NCBI RefSeq assembly: GCF_005887115.1
Contig: NZ_PNCJ01000005.1
Coordinates: 310,001-374,000 of the forward strand
Direction: 5' to 3'
Length of the DNA stretch: 64,000 nt
Source of the DNA: Pseudoalteromonas rubra
GTDB lineage: Bacteria; Pseudomonadota; Gammaproteobacteria; Enterobacterales; Alteromonadaceae
Below the pieces are notes generated by a model. It ran no database searches. It saw nothing but the letters and a program-made list of their open reading frames with translations, and was not told the origin of the DNA. This document shows, one piece after another, positions 1-9,572 of this stretch (positions are counted from its first letter, which is position 1; each line of letters opens with the position of its first letter). The position numbers and the translations under genes were made by a program.

Positions 1-1859
1 GCATCGTTATTAGCCTACTGTTTACAAAGCATGTAGTCGACGTTCAAACGGGTCGTACCACTGTAGTATTACATACACAGCCGCTAAACGTACAAACCCA
101 GTATGCGCCTTGGTTCAGGTTCCTGTTCCCTGATCAACGGTTTTTAGATGTAAACGACCAAGCGCATGTTTTGATAAAACAAGATCAAACGGGTACGACT
201 TCAGTAACTGTAAAGCACGTCTTAACGCGTGTGCTTTCTTCACCCGTTTTGCTGTTGCTGATTATGGTTATGTTGTTACTCACTCTGACCAGACTGCGTG
301 AATTAAGACAACAGCATACACGCTCTAAGGCGTTATCAGATATTGACCGAGACCTGCAGGACATCATTGGCAACCTTGAAATAGACTACAAAGCACTCCC
401 AATAGGTGGCTCAGTCGCCCAGATAAGCCACGCCGTTCACACAATAGCAAGCAATATCCAGCGTATAAAAATAAAGACCGACAGTCATGTCTTCCAGGAT
501 AAACTGACCAAACTGATAGACCGCCATGCTTATATTGAGCACATCAGCAACGAATTAGCGATGGCTGAGCAACAACAAAGTAAGTGCGGGTTGCTGTTTA
601 TCGACCTGGACGGATTTAAACAAGTGAACGATTCGTTCGGGCACAGTTTTGGTGATGAAATCTTAATTCAGGTTGCCGAGCGTTTGTGTCAGGTAGTACG
701 CCAATATCAGTTGCAAGCACTGCATGCTGTGCATGGACTTGACCAAAACCTGTCGCGACTTGGCGGCGATGAGTTTTCTATCTTTATACCAGACTTAAAA
801 GATACAGGGTTTTGCACTGAAGTAGCACAAACTATTCTGGGCGAGATTGAGCGCGATTTTGTACTGGGCAATAAGCTGGTAAAAATCAGCGCAAGTATCG
901 GCATTGCGGTTTACCCAGACAGCGCAGCGACCCCAAATGCCTTGCTGCAGATGTCTGATGTTGCCATGTATCGCGCGAAAACAGATGGCCGAGGTATATT
1001 CCGCGTCTACTCCCCCGAAATGGGCAACAAAATCAGGCGCTATCATTACTTACTGGAAGAGTTGCGACTGGCTATTGCATCACAAAATTTCCATCTGTCA
1101 TTTCAACCTATAGTACATGTCGAAGACTGCTCAATCGATTACTTTGAAGCCTTGGCTCGCTGGCACCACCCGATTGAAGGGCTGATTCCCCCTTCTGAAT
1201 TTATTCCGATTGCAGAAGAGTCGAACCTTATCTTGGACCTTGGGGACTGGATTTTACTTGAATCTTGCCGCCAGATGTCTGCCTGGCACAATGCCGGGAT
1301 GAAACGCGTGCGCATCTCGGTTAATGTCTCTGGAATACAGCTCAAACACCGCGCTATTTTCGACTGGGTCATGGCAGCATTAGAAAAGACAGGTCTGCCA
1401 CCCACCTCTTTAATGCTGGAAATTACAGAGTCAACGCTTATCACCGCAAGTAATGAAATCATCGCTCAGTTGGAACGCTGTCGTGCAGCGGGCGTTACCA
1501 TTGCTATCGATGACTTCGGTACTGGGTTTAGCTCACTGAGTACTTTGGCAGACTTGCCAATTGATGTGATTAAAATTGACAAGCTATTTATTTCACAAGC
1601 CAAAGATAACCCTAAGTACTACAAGATACTCAATTCAATCAGCGAACTGGGTACACAGCTGGATCTTAAGATTGTTGCAGAAGGGGTCGAGCAGGTGGAT
1701 CAGTTTGAGCTGGTCAAACAAATGGGCATACGCTGTGTCCAGGGTTACCTGGTCTCGCGCCCCGAAACCTCAAGCCGAGTTGGTAATAAAGTACTTAAAA
1801 GCAATATGAACCACATCGCATCCACGGGAACCAGTGTATGGCTGCCGGAATCTAGTTAG
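1..1859 (+). CDS. GGDEF-EAL cyclic-di-GMP signalling protein (5' partial)
   Basis: This is a membrane-bound protein predicted to make and/or break down cyclic di-GMP. The reading frame is open to the window edge (first full codon at base 3), so the N-terminus is missing. The visible part has the end of a probable periplasmic sensor region, a hydrophobic helix encoded near 237-290, a linker, a GGDEF domain with an intact GGDEF signature (762-776) and an EAL domain with intact EAL (1146-1154), the DDFGTG loop near 1508 and the AEGVE motif near 1677. Both active sites look intact, so either activity is possible; the balance cannot be read from sequence. A TTG at 171 could be taken as a start but would cut off the sensor, so I treat the gene as running off the edge. 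The next gene is convergent. Confidence 0.93.
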   Translation, partial: IVISLLFTKHVVDVQTGRTTVVLHTQPLNVQTQYAPWFRFLFPDQRFLDVNDQAHVLIKQDQTGTTSVTVKHVLTRVLSSPVLLLLIMVMLLLTLTRLRELRQQHTRSKALSDIDRDLQDIIGNLEIDYKALPIGGSVAQISHAVHTIASNIQRIKIKTDSHVFQDKLTKLIDRHAYIEHISNELAMAEQQQSKCGLLFIDLDGFKQVNDSFGHSFGDEILIQVAERLCQVVRQYQLQALHAVHGLDQNLSRLGGDEFSIFIPDLKDTGFCTEVAQTILGEIERDFVLGNKLVKISASIGIAVYPDSAATPNALLQMSDVAMYRAKTDGRGIFRVYSPEMGNKIRRYHYLLEELRLAIASQNFHLSFQPIVHVEDCSIDYFEALARWHHPIEGLIPPSEFIPIAEESNLILDLGDWILLESCRQMSAWHNAGMKRVRISVNVSGIQLKHRAIFDWVMAALEKTGLPPTSLMLEITESTLITASNEIIAQLERCRAAGVTIAIDDFGTGFSSLSTLADLPIDVIKIDKLFISQAKDNPKYYKILNSISELGTQLDLKIVAEGVEQVDQFELVKQMGIRCVQGYLVSRPETSSRVGNKVLKSNMNHIASTGTSVWLPESS

Positions 1860-1878
1860 GTCTATCGCAGCCGGCTTT

Positions 1879-2307
1879 CTAGCGCTTAAACTTGGTTTCT
1901 AAAATCACCGAAGAAGTGGTGCGCTCAACCCCTTCCAGATTCCCTATGTCATCGAGCAGCTGACTAAGCTGTTCCAGGCTTTGCGCTTCTACTTCTGCAA
2001 TCATATCGTATTCACCGCTGATGGCGTACAGAGCCGAGATATTATTGATCTGCTTAAGTGCGTTATTAGTTTGTGCGGTCAACTTCTGCCTGACCTTGAT
2101 AGACACATGAGCAGCAACCTGAGACGCCTGATATTGTCTGCCCAGCTCAACACTATAGCCCTGAATAACGCCACTTTGTTCCAACTTTTGTAGTCGGCTT
2201 TGAACCGTTGTTCTGGACATATCAAGCGTTCTTGCCAACTCAGAGATACTTGCACGGGCATTTTTCCTCAGTTCAGAAAGTAAACGTTCGTCTTGTGTAT
2301 GGATCAT
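1879..2307 (-). CDS. Lrp/AsnC-family transcriptional regulator
   Basis: A 142-residue Lrp/AsnC-type regulator. An N-terminal winged helix-turn-helix (about residues 5-55, with ARASISELARTLDMSRTTVQ-like spacing) is followed by an RAM/AsnC ligand-binding and oligomerisation domain whose core includes a GEYDMIAEVEA strand. I chose the ATG at 2307 because a GAAG Shine-Dalgarno lies about 8 bases upstream and the protein then has the usual family length; the frame stays open upstream to 2400. It is transcribed divergently from astC, which suggests it controls arginine or related amino-acid catabolism. The ligand is unknown, since Lrp-type proteins commonly respond to amino acids. That regulatory link is inference from position only. 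Confidence 0.9.
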   Translation of the reverse strand: MIHTQDERLLSELRKNARASISELARTLDMSRTTVQSRLQKLEQSGVIQGYSVELGRQYQASQVAAHVSIKVRQKLTAQTNNALKQINNISALYAISGEYDMIAEVEAQSLEQLSQLLDDIGNLEGVERTTSSVILETKFKR

Positions 2308-2473
2308 TGTGAAAACTTCAATCGTCATTTTGACCGACATTTTAATCATTTTATTTATTTTTGCACTGCAAATTGACAACACAACGCGTAATAATGACAA
2401 AAAAGCGGGGGAAGCGAATTCGTCTGTTGCAGATGAGCGCCCAATACAGCCCTGAGAAGTAGAGATTTATTAA

Positions 2474-3691
<1,218 letters not shown>

Positions 3692-3698
3692 TGATGAG

Positions 3699-3714
3699 GG
3701 GCGCGAAAGCGCCC
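3699..3714 (+). other. Intercistronic hairpin between astC and astA
   Basis: A perfect 6-bp GC stem (GGGCGC / GCGCCC) closed by a GAAA tetraloop lies 8 bases after the astC stop and 10 bases before the astA start. No T-tract follows, so it is unlikely to be a terminator. It may protect the astC message 3' end or set the astC:astA expression ratio. The astA start lacks an obvious Shine-Dalgarno and the hairpin occupies its place. Confidence 0.6.
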
Positions 3715-3724
3715 TGCTAAAACT

Positions 3725-4759
3725 ATGCAAGTACTCAGACCTATTTCAGAAAAAGATTTTGCGGCTTTAAAAACCATCGCCATCGAGTCTGGCCACGGAT
3801 TCACGTCCCTGCCTGTTGATGATGATTTACTAAGCAGTAAAATTGCGCGCTCAGAAAACAGCTTTGAAAAAACTGTCGGGCTGCGTACCGACGAGGGCTA
3901 TTTGTTTGTATTGGAAGACAGCAAAAGTGGTGAAGTATTAGGTACCACTGCAATTGAAGCCGCTGTCGGCATGCAAACTCCGCTATATCACTATCACTTA
4001 GGCAAAACAGTCCATCACTCACGCACCCTGAATGTTTACAACACAGTCGATATCCTGACTATGTGCAATGACTACACAGGTGCATCAGAAATCTGTACCC
4101 TGTTCCTGAGAGAGCCATTTCGCCAGGGCCTGGCTGGCCGTTTTTTGTCACGCACGCGTTTTAACTTTATGGCGCTGCATGCTGAGCGTTTCAGCGATAC
4201 AGTGATTGCCGAAATGCGTGGCGTCAGTGATGAAGATGGACATTCACCTTTTTGGCAATGGTTGCAGGAACACTTTTTCAGTATTGAATTTCCGCAGGCG
4301 GATCACCTGGTTGGACTCGGCGATAAAGTATTCATCAATGAGCTTATGCCCAAGTACCCCATCTATGCAAACTTACTGAGCAAAAAGGCACAAGCAGTGA
4401 TCGGCCAGGTGCACGAAAAAACTAAGCCTGCCCTGCGACTCCTACAAAAAGAGGGCTTCGAACATAGGGGCTATGTTGATTTGTTCGATGCAGGTCCAAC
4501 CGTAGAGTCTAGGCTGCATAACATTAAAACAGTACGTGAAACCAAACGCGGCATTGCCCGTATCGTCAGCTCAGCTGAACTTAGCCAGGCTGGCAGCGAA
4601 ACCTGGTCCGTCTCTAACTGTCGTTTAGCCGACTTTAGAGCCACTTTTGATACCCAAGTTAGATGGTGTGGAGACTCCCGTACATTCAAAATAAGTGCAG
4701 ACATTGCTGCAGCGCTTCAAGTCTGTGACGGCGAAGAGATCAGCGGGTTTATACTCTGA
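3725..4759 (+). CDS. astA: Arginine N-succinyltransferase
   Basis: A 344-residue AstA-type enzyme that transfers succinyl from succinyl-CoA to the alpha-amino group of arginine, the first committed step of the AST pathway. The family signature is visible across the length: N-terminal RPISEKDF, the GHGFTSLP segment, YRFLF-like core with FLREPFRQGLAGRFLSR, and a FINELMPKYPIY segment in the middle. Length matches the family. It lies 33 bases after astC and is probably cotranscribed with it. No good Shine-Dalgarno precedes the ATG. The genes for the later steps (astB, astD, astE) are not in this window. Confidence 0.94.
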   Translation: MQVLRPISEKDFAALKTIAIESGHGFTSLPVDDDLLSSKIARSENSFEKTVGLRTDEGYLFVLEDSKSGEVLGTTAIEAAVGMQTPLYHYHLGKTVHHSRTLNVYNTVDILTMCNDYTGASEICTLFLREPFRQGLAGRFLSRTRFNFMALHAERFSDTVIAEMRGVSDEDGHSPFWQWLQEHFFSIEFPQADHLVGLGDKVFINELMPKYPIYANLLSKKAQAVIGQVHEKTKPALRLLQKEGFEHRGYVDLFDAGPTVESRLHNIKTVRETKRGIARIVSSAELSQAGSETWSVSNCRLADFRATFDTQVRWCGDSRTFKISADIAAALQVCDGEEISGFIL

Positions 4760-4889
4760 AACACATATGTGCATCAGGCCATGTGGCAAGCCAATGTCAT
4801 CACCTGATGTAACAACCGAATTAAACGTTTACGTCGTGCTTAGTCGTAACATTTAACGCGGCTGGGCCGCCATTTTAAGGATTGTCATT

Positions 4890-5693
4890 ATGCACAACAA
4901 TGTAGATAGCTTATTTGAAAAACTATGGAATAACTACCTAGAAGTTACTCCATCTGCTGTTAAAGTTCATGAACTACTTGGTTCAACACAGCAAGATGAC
5001 GTGATCAACGACCATATTGCACTGCGTACCTTTAACCACGAGAAAATTGGCCTGGAAAAGCTGGCTGCTCATTTCAAAGCGGTAGGCTATACAGAGTGCG
5101 GTGAATACCACTTCGAAGCTAAAAAACTATATGCTAAACATTACGAACACAGCGACCCGACTAAGCCAAAAGTATTTATCTCTGAGCTACTGGTTGAAAA
5201 GTGTTCTGAAGAACTTCAGGCCATTGTGAACGCACTTGTTGAGCAGATCGATGAGAACGTAGTCACCGCTGACAACTTCCTGTATTCAGGTACACACTGG
5301 CAGGTCAGCCATGAAACTTACACACAGCTACTAGCCGAATCAGAATACGCAGCCTGGATGGCAGCATGGGGCTACCGTGCTAACCACTTTACAGTAAGCA
5401 TCAACCACCTGAGCAACTTCGAGACGATTGAGTCCGTAAACCAAGCTCTGAAAGATGCTGGATTTGAACTAAACGCGTCGGGCGGCGAAATTAAAGGCTC
5501 GCCTGAAGTGTTGCTAGAACAGTCATCTACCCTGGCAGACCACCACACTGTAGGTTTCAGCGATGGTGAATTCAGCATTCCAAGCTGTTTCTACGAATTC
5601 GCACTACGCTATAACAAACCTGATGGTGAGATCTACACGGGATTTGTTGCAGCATCAGCCGATAAGATTTTCGAAAGTACTAACGCGCGCTAA
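4890..5693 (+). CDS. DUF1338 / HglS-like 2-oxoadipate dioxygenase-decarboxylase family protein
   Basis: A 267-residue protein of the DUF1338 family, whose characterised member HglS (Pseudomonas putida) is an iron-dependent enzyme turning 2-oxoadipate into D-2-hydroxyglutarate. The expected metal-site layout is visible: His42 and Arg46 in DHIALRTF (the same H-x3-R spacing as in HglS), His166 in ANHFTVSINHL and Glu236 in CFYEFALRY. The start follows AAGGA 8 bases upstream. It lies 131 bases after astA on the same strand and before a strong terminator, so it is likely the last gene of the ast cluster. Whether it acts on 2-oxoadipate or on another 2-oxo acid is not known from the sequence; the protein is much shorter than HglS as I recall it. 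Confidence 0.8.
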   Translation: MHNNVDSLFEKLWNNYLEVTPSAVKVHELLGSTQQDDVINDHIALRTFNHEKIGLEKLAAHFKAVGYTECGEYHFEAKKLYAKHYEHSDPTKPKVFISELLVEKCSEELQAIVNALVEQIDENVVTADNFLYSGTHWQVSHETYTQLLAESEYAAWMAAWGYRANHFTVSINHLSNFETIESVNQALKDAGFELNASGGEIKGSPEVLLEQSSTLADHHTVGFSDGEFSIPSCFYEFALRYNKPDGEIYTGFVAASADKIFESTNAR

Positions 5694-5715
5694 GCGAATA
5701 TCACAGTAACTTGTC

Positions 5716-5740
5716 AAAGCAGCCATTCGGCTGCTTTTTT
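5716..5740 (+). terminator. Rho-independent terminator after the DUF1338 gene
   Basis: A 9-bp perfect stem (AAAGCAGCC / GGCTGCTTT) with an ATTC loop runs straight into a T-tract, 22 bases after the stop codon. It probably ends the astC-astA-DUF1338 transcript. Confidence 0.9.
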
Positions 5741-5963
5741 ATTGTCAGTCAAATCTATTCCCTTACCAGATCAATACTCCACTGTAAAAACTATGTCAGT
5801 ATGTGACTACACATCGGTTGTTTCAGCGCAGATTACAGGTTAAGTTTTCTGTTGTCGGATAATGACCTTAACGAAACTGTCATTTATGTGAGCTAGCGTA
5901 GAGGTTGAATAGCTGGCAGCGTATCGCGGTCATGACAGTATAAACGGCCAACGAGGTGCAGCT

Positions 5964-6797
5964 GTGAATATTGAACCAAAGTTAAGTATACTACTGAATC
6001 GCAAGATCACGGTCAAAGCGCCGTTGGAGCATCCTGCGCTGGATGACAAAAAAGCCTATCGTCAGGCACTCAAGTACTGGCAAAATGAACTGCTACATGT
6101 ACAACAAGCGTATTACCACCAGGGCCGCAGAGCGCTGATCATTTTTGAAGGATGGGATGCTGCTGGCAAAGGCGGTGCTATCCGTCGTATAACCGAGCGC
6201 CTGGATCCAAGAGGGTATCAGGTTTTCCCTATCAGTGCCCCAAAAGAAGAAGAACAAGGCAGACACTATCTCTATCGTTTCTATAACAAGTTGCCCAAAG
6301 CCGGGACCTTAACTATTTTTGACCGCTCTTATTACGGCAGAGTATTGGTTGAACGTGTGGAAGGGTTTGCTACGCAAACTCAGTGGCAGCGTGCTTACCA
6401 GGAAATCAATGAATTTGAACGCCTGCTCCATGATGACAACGTCAAAGTGGTGAAACTATTTTTACATATCAGCGCCGACGAACAACTCAAACGTTTCGAG
6501 GAACGACTAAACAACCCCTACAAACGCTGGAAACTGACAGAAGAAGATATTAGAAATCGCAATAAACGCAAAGAATATGAGCAAGCTGTAGATGATATGT
6601 TTACCCTAACCGATACCCAACAAGCTCCCTGGCATCTGGTACTGGCGAAACATAAATGGTATACCCGGGTAGAAGTACTAAAAACGCTGGTAAAAACGCT
6701 CAGTGAGGGTGTCGATATTACACCACCTCCGGTTGACCCAAATGTGGTTAAACTGGCAAAAGAGCATTTAGGTATCAAACATAAAAGGAAGGACTAA
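5964..6797 (+). CDS. PPK2-family polyphosphate kinase
   Basis: A 277-residue single-domain PPK2 protein. PPK2 enzymes use inorganic polyphosphate to phosphorylate nucleotides (NMP, NDP or both depending on class). The Walker A loop GWDAAGKGG is at residues 63-71, the Walker B region with IFDRSYYGR at 118-124, and the lid-type segment RFEERLNNPYKRWK lies near 175. The start is a GTG at 5964, preceded by GAGG with 7-base spacing. I cannot assign the substrate class from the sequence by eye. Its stop codon overlaps the start of the next gene by one base, so the two proteins are made from one transcript and translation is probably coupled. Confidence 0.92.
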   Translation: MNIEPKLSILLNRKITVKAPLEHPALDDKKAYRQALKYWQNELLHVQQAYYHQGRRALIIFEGWDAAGKGGAIRRITERLDPRGYQVFPISAPKEEEQGRHYLYRFYNKLPKAGTLTIFDRSYYGRVLVERVEGFATQTQWQRAYQEINEFERLLHDDNVKVVKLFLHISADEQLKRFEERLNNPYKRWKLTEEDIRNRNKRKEYEQAVDDMFTLTDTQQAPWHLVLAKHKWYTRVEVLKTLVKTLSEGVDITPPPVDPNVVKLAKEHLGIKHKRKD

Positions 6798-8095
6798 TGG
6801 AAAGAGCAGATGTACTTGGTCAGTATTTTGACCACCATGATGGTACACACCCAAGCATGACTTTGCCTAAGCACAGTAAAATGGCGTCGAGCGCATTCCG
6901 TTTTTTCCGTGGCAGCGCCCCATTAATGTACAGGGACATTGCAAATGATGTCATTACATTGCCGCAGCCGCTGTTTGAGTTACCCCTGACTTATGTTCAG
7001 GGCGACTGTCATGCCAGTAATTTTGGCTTTTTGAGTGAAGAAGGCTCTCATGGAGAAACATTGGTTTTTTCACCCAACGATTTTGATGATGCCTGTATTG
7101 GTCATGCTGTTTGGGATCTGTTGCGCTTTTTAGTCAGCATACCGCTTGCCCAGCAAGAGGGTGCCTTGCTTCAAAGCAGCAGCGATGATTTGAAGCTTAG
7201 ACAAAAGCCACTTGCGGACTCAGCGCAAGTAAATCAAGCGCAACATGCTTTCATTGACAATTACGTTGCCACCTGCCAAGCCTCGTTGCGTGGAGAAAAC
7301 AATAATCAAAGTGCCCTGACCGAGTTCGGTCAGGAGCATATTTTGCACAAACGTTGGCAAAAAGGCCTGCAACGCCTGGTCGGTGGGGCAGCATTTAATA
7401 TAAAAAGCAGCCTGGCCAAAGAAGTAGACCTCAACACCACCCCGATGAAATTCAAAGACAATGATGAGAGGTTCTCTCGGGTTCATGAAGATCTTTACAA
7501 TACCTTAGTTGAATATTTTCGCCCTTATGTGGACGATGATATAATCGATTGTGTCGAGCGAATTGATGCCGGAACGGGTTCGAATAACCTCAAACGTTAT
7601 TACTTACTGGTAGGTCCAAAATGTTGCTCTTCAGCCGAGCTATACCACATCGTCGAAGTCAAACAGCAAAGACTCGCCGCCCCTTTACATTACAATGCCG
7701 AACTGAGCCCAACAAACCGGCTCAATCATGCTCACCTGACGGTCAATTGTCAGCGCCAGATGCAGCGCAGGCCCGATCTGGTTCTGGATGATGCGTTATG
7801 GCAAGGAGTCCACTGGCTAGTACGCTCCCGGCATCATGCACGTGTTGGCATTGATCCGGAGCACATTGTGTTAGGCAAACGTGCCGCCGAGCGCAATGGT
7901 TTGAGTCAGTATACGGAAGCCTGTGCCAAAGCCCTTGCCTATGCACATATGCGTGGCGACCGTCGCTCATTGATGTTCCAGCAAGTTGTCTGTGACATCA
8001 TGCCTGAGTATAAAGCCGAACTTATCGCGTCAGCAAACCAATATGCAAGTCAGGTTGAGCAAGACTGGGGCCTGTTCTGCTCACTCAGAAAGTAG
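6797..8095 (+). CDS. DUF2252 protein with APH/kinase-like motifs
   Basis: A 432-residue DUF2252 protein of unknown function. It carries features of the aminoglycoside-phosphotransferase kinase fold: GDCHASN at residues 69-75 resembles the catalytic HGDxHxxN loop and NDFDDA at 94-99 resembles the metal-binding D-F-D segment. Family members I know of are annotated only as uncharacterised. Translation starts within the PPK2 stop codon (TAATG), with AAGGA just upstream, so the gene is coupled to the polyphosphate kinase. The 3' end overlaps the convergent RNase Z gene by 15 bases. A role as a kinase or in polyphosphate metabolism is inference from motifs and context. Confidence 0.82.
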   Translation: MERADVLGQYFDHHDGTHPSMTLPKHSKMASSAFRFFRGSAPLMYRDIANDVITLPQPLFELPLTYVQGDCHASNFGFLSEEGSHGETLVFSPNDFDDACIGHAVWDLLRFLVSIPLAQQEGALLQSSSDDLKLRQKPLADSAQVNQAQHAFIDNYVATCQASLRGENNNQSALTEFGQEHILHKRWQKGLQRLVGGAAFNIKSSLAKEVDLNTTPMKFKDNDERFSRVHEDLYNTLVEYFRPYVDDDIIDCVERIDAGTGSNNLKRYYLLVGPKCCSSAELYHIVEVKQQRLAAPLHYNAELSPTNRLNHAHLTVNCQRQMQRRPDLVLDDALWQGVHWLVRSRHHARVGIDPEHIVLGKRAAERNGLSQYTEACAKALAYAHMRGDRRSLMFQQVVCDIMPEYKAELIASANQYASQVEQDWGLFCSLRK

Positions 8096-9022
8096 TCGTT
8101 TAGGAATAGTGACCACCAAAGAGTCGTAAGCCAGATGCAATGTTCCCTGAAAATAGGCTCTGGCTTCCTGCTCAAGTGCGTCCAGCATGCCTTCACCATG
8201 ATATCTGACACTAAAATGAGTCAAAGTTAATGCCCTGACCTTTTGCTGCTGTGCAAACTGCGCAACGCGTTTCGCATCGCTGTGCCCTGTGTGTGTGCCA
8301 ATCCTCATAAGGTCAGAGTGGGTAAACGTTGCCTCATGAACGAGCATGTCAATATCGGCGCAATGAGGCGTCAATAATGCAGGTTTTTCGTTATCACCAC
8401 AAATGATCAAAACCCGCGGCTGCCAGCTAGGAAAGGCATAAGTGTCAGCGCGCAATCGTTGCCCTGCAAAATCAACATCCAGACCTTTTTGCAACAAGTT
8501 GTAATGCGGGCCACTCGTTACACCGTCACTTGCCAACTGGGCCACTCTCAATTTACGGGGGATGCCTGTTTCTGTGATTTTGAACCCGTAGCTGGGAACC
8601 CTATGTTTCAGGGCAATGATTTCTATCTTACAAAACTCAAAGCACACTAACTGATCATTTTGCTCAATTGGCATCGTATACAGGTTAAAGGGCAAAGCCA
8701 CTTGAGTCAGTGACAATGTCGACATAACAAACTGGATGACCGCCTGGGGCGCAATTAGATGCACAGGGTCTTGTCTGCCTGACATCGCCATAGACGCCAG
8801 TAGGCCCGGCAAGCCATAACAATGGTCACCATGCAGGTGGCTGATACAAATCACACTTAAGTGATAAGGGGATAAATCGGACTTTAGAAGCTGGTGCTGA
8901 GTCGCTTCTCCACAGTCCACCAGCAACCAGGATTTGCTTTTGTCGAAACTGACACCGGTTGCTGACATGTTTCTGCTCAGACTCGGGCTTCCTGATGAAG
9001 TCCCCAAAAAATGTAACTGCAA
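8081..9022 (-). CDS. rnz: Ribonuclease Z (tRNA 3' endonuclease)
   Basis: A 313-residue metallo-beta-lactamase-fold enzyme of the RNase Z/ElaC family, which trims the 3' trailer of tRNA precursors. The zinc motif HLHGDH is at residues 62-67, the N-terminus has the FLGTSSG signature, and further ligand motifs HEATFTHSD and LTHFSVRY are present near the C-terminus. The start is a TTG at 9022; I accept it because AGGAG lies 6 bases upstream and the FLGTSSG strand begins only four residues in, leaving no room for a later start. The gene is convergent with and overlaps the DUF2252 gene by 15 bases. Confidence 0.92.
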   Translation of the reverse strand: MQLHFLGTSSGSPSLSRNMSATGVSFDKSKSWLLVDCGEATQHQLLKSDLSPYHLSVICISHLHGDHCYGLPGLLASMAMSGRQDPVHLIAPQAVIQFVMSTLSLTQVALPFNLYTMPIEQNDQLVCFEFCKIEIIALKHRVPSYGFKITETGIPRKLRVAQLASDGVTSGPHYNLLQKGLDVDFAGQRLRADTYAFPSWQPRVLIICGDNEKPALLTPHCADIDMLVHEATFTHSDLMRIGTHTGHSDAKRVAQFAQQQKVRALTLTHFSVRYHGEGMLDALEQEARAYFQGTLHLAYDSLVVTIPKRLLSE

Positions 9023-9167
9023 AACAACTCCTAAAATGCGGTCAGAGACATTGATCCTGCCACAGCTTAGGTTACAGTGGAACCAGGGCCAGTTGAATTC
9101 AGTCAGGTTGGCTGCACTGCCCTGGTCGAAGGAATTTGCAAATCCCTTGCTATGACAGGAGTAAGAT

Positions 9168-9440
9168 ATGAAAAATGAAATCGATAGTCGTCAAATACTC
9201 GGCGTATATGAATACATTCAGCAACATGGTGAAGCAGACGAAAACGGTAAGCTGTTTGAAGGGATCCGTGCCTACTCAGATCCCGATGGATATACCATCT
9301 ATCTTGAAGGCAGTGCTTTGTTACTCAGGTTTGGTTTTCACAATACTTATCATATGGATTACCAGCACGAAAAGAATAAAGAAGACTTTATCAATAAGCT
9401 CAACTTTATATATCAAATGGCTAACGAGGCCAAAGATTGA
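9168..9440 (+). CDS. DUF3081 family small protein
   Basis: A 90-residue soluble protein resembling the DUF3081 family found in Vibrio, Shewanella and Pseudoalteromonas, judged from the pattern GLRAYSDPDGYTIYLE-like centre, HN-YH-DY segment and C-terminal INKLNFI helix. Function is unknown. An AGGAG ribosome-binding site lies 7 bases before the ATG. It is divergent from rnz and lies 132 bases before the AbgT transporter. An alternative frame over the same bases is open for almost the same length but has no ribosome-binding site and no recognisable similarity. Confidence 0.75.
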   Translation: MKNEIDSRQILGVYEYIQQHGEADENGKLFEGIRAYSDPDGYTIYLEGSALLLRFGFHNTYHMDYQHEKNKEDFINKLNFIYQMANEAKD

Positions 9441-9572
9441 CCTTTATTGTTAGGTACAGCTGCGTATTTTACTCATTTTGTCTCAGAATCTTTCAAAATT
9501 AACGCTTTGCTATAAACCTGGCGAGTGATTGGTGGTAGAGTAACGGCATTTTTTATAACCGAGAAATTTGCT

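Noticed and set aside
171-185. TTG at 171 as the real start of the GGDEF-EAL gene
   Set aside because: The frame is open to the window edge, and this start would remove the sensor region. The gene is cut by the edge.
5860-5910. Possible PhoB box upstream of the polyphosphate kinase
   Set aside because: Only one half-site (CTGTCAT) is present; the second direct repeat does not match.
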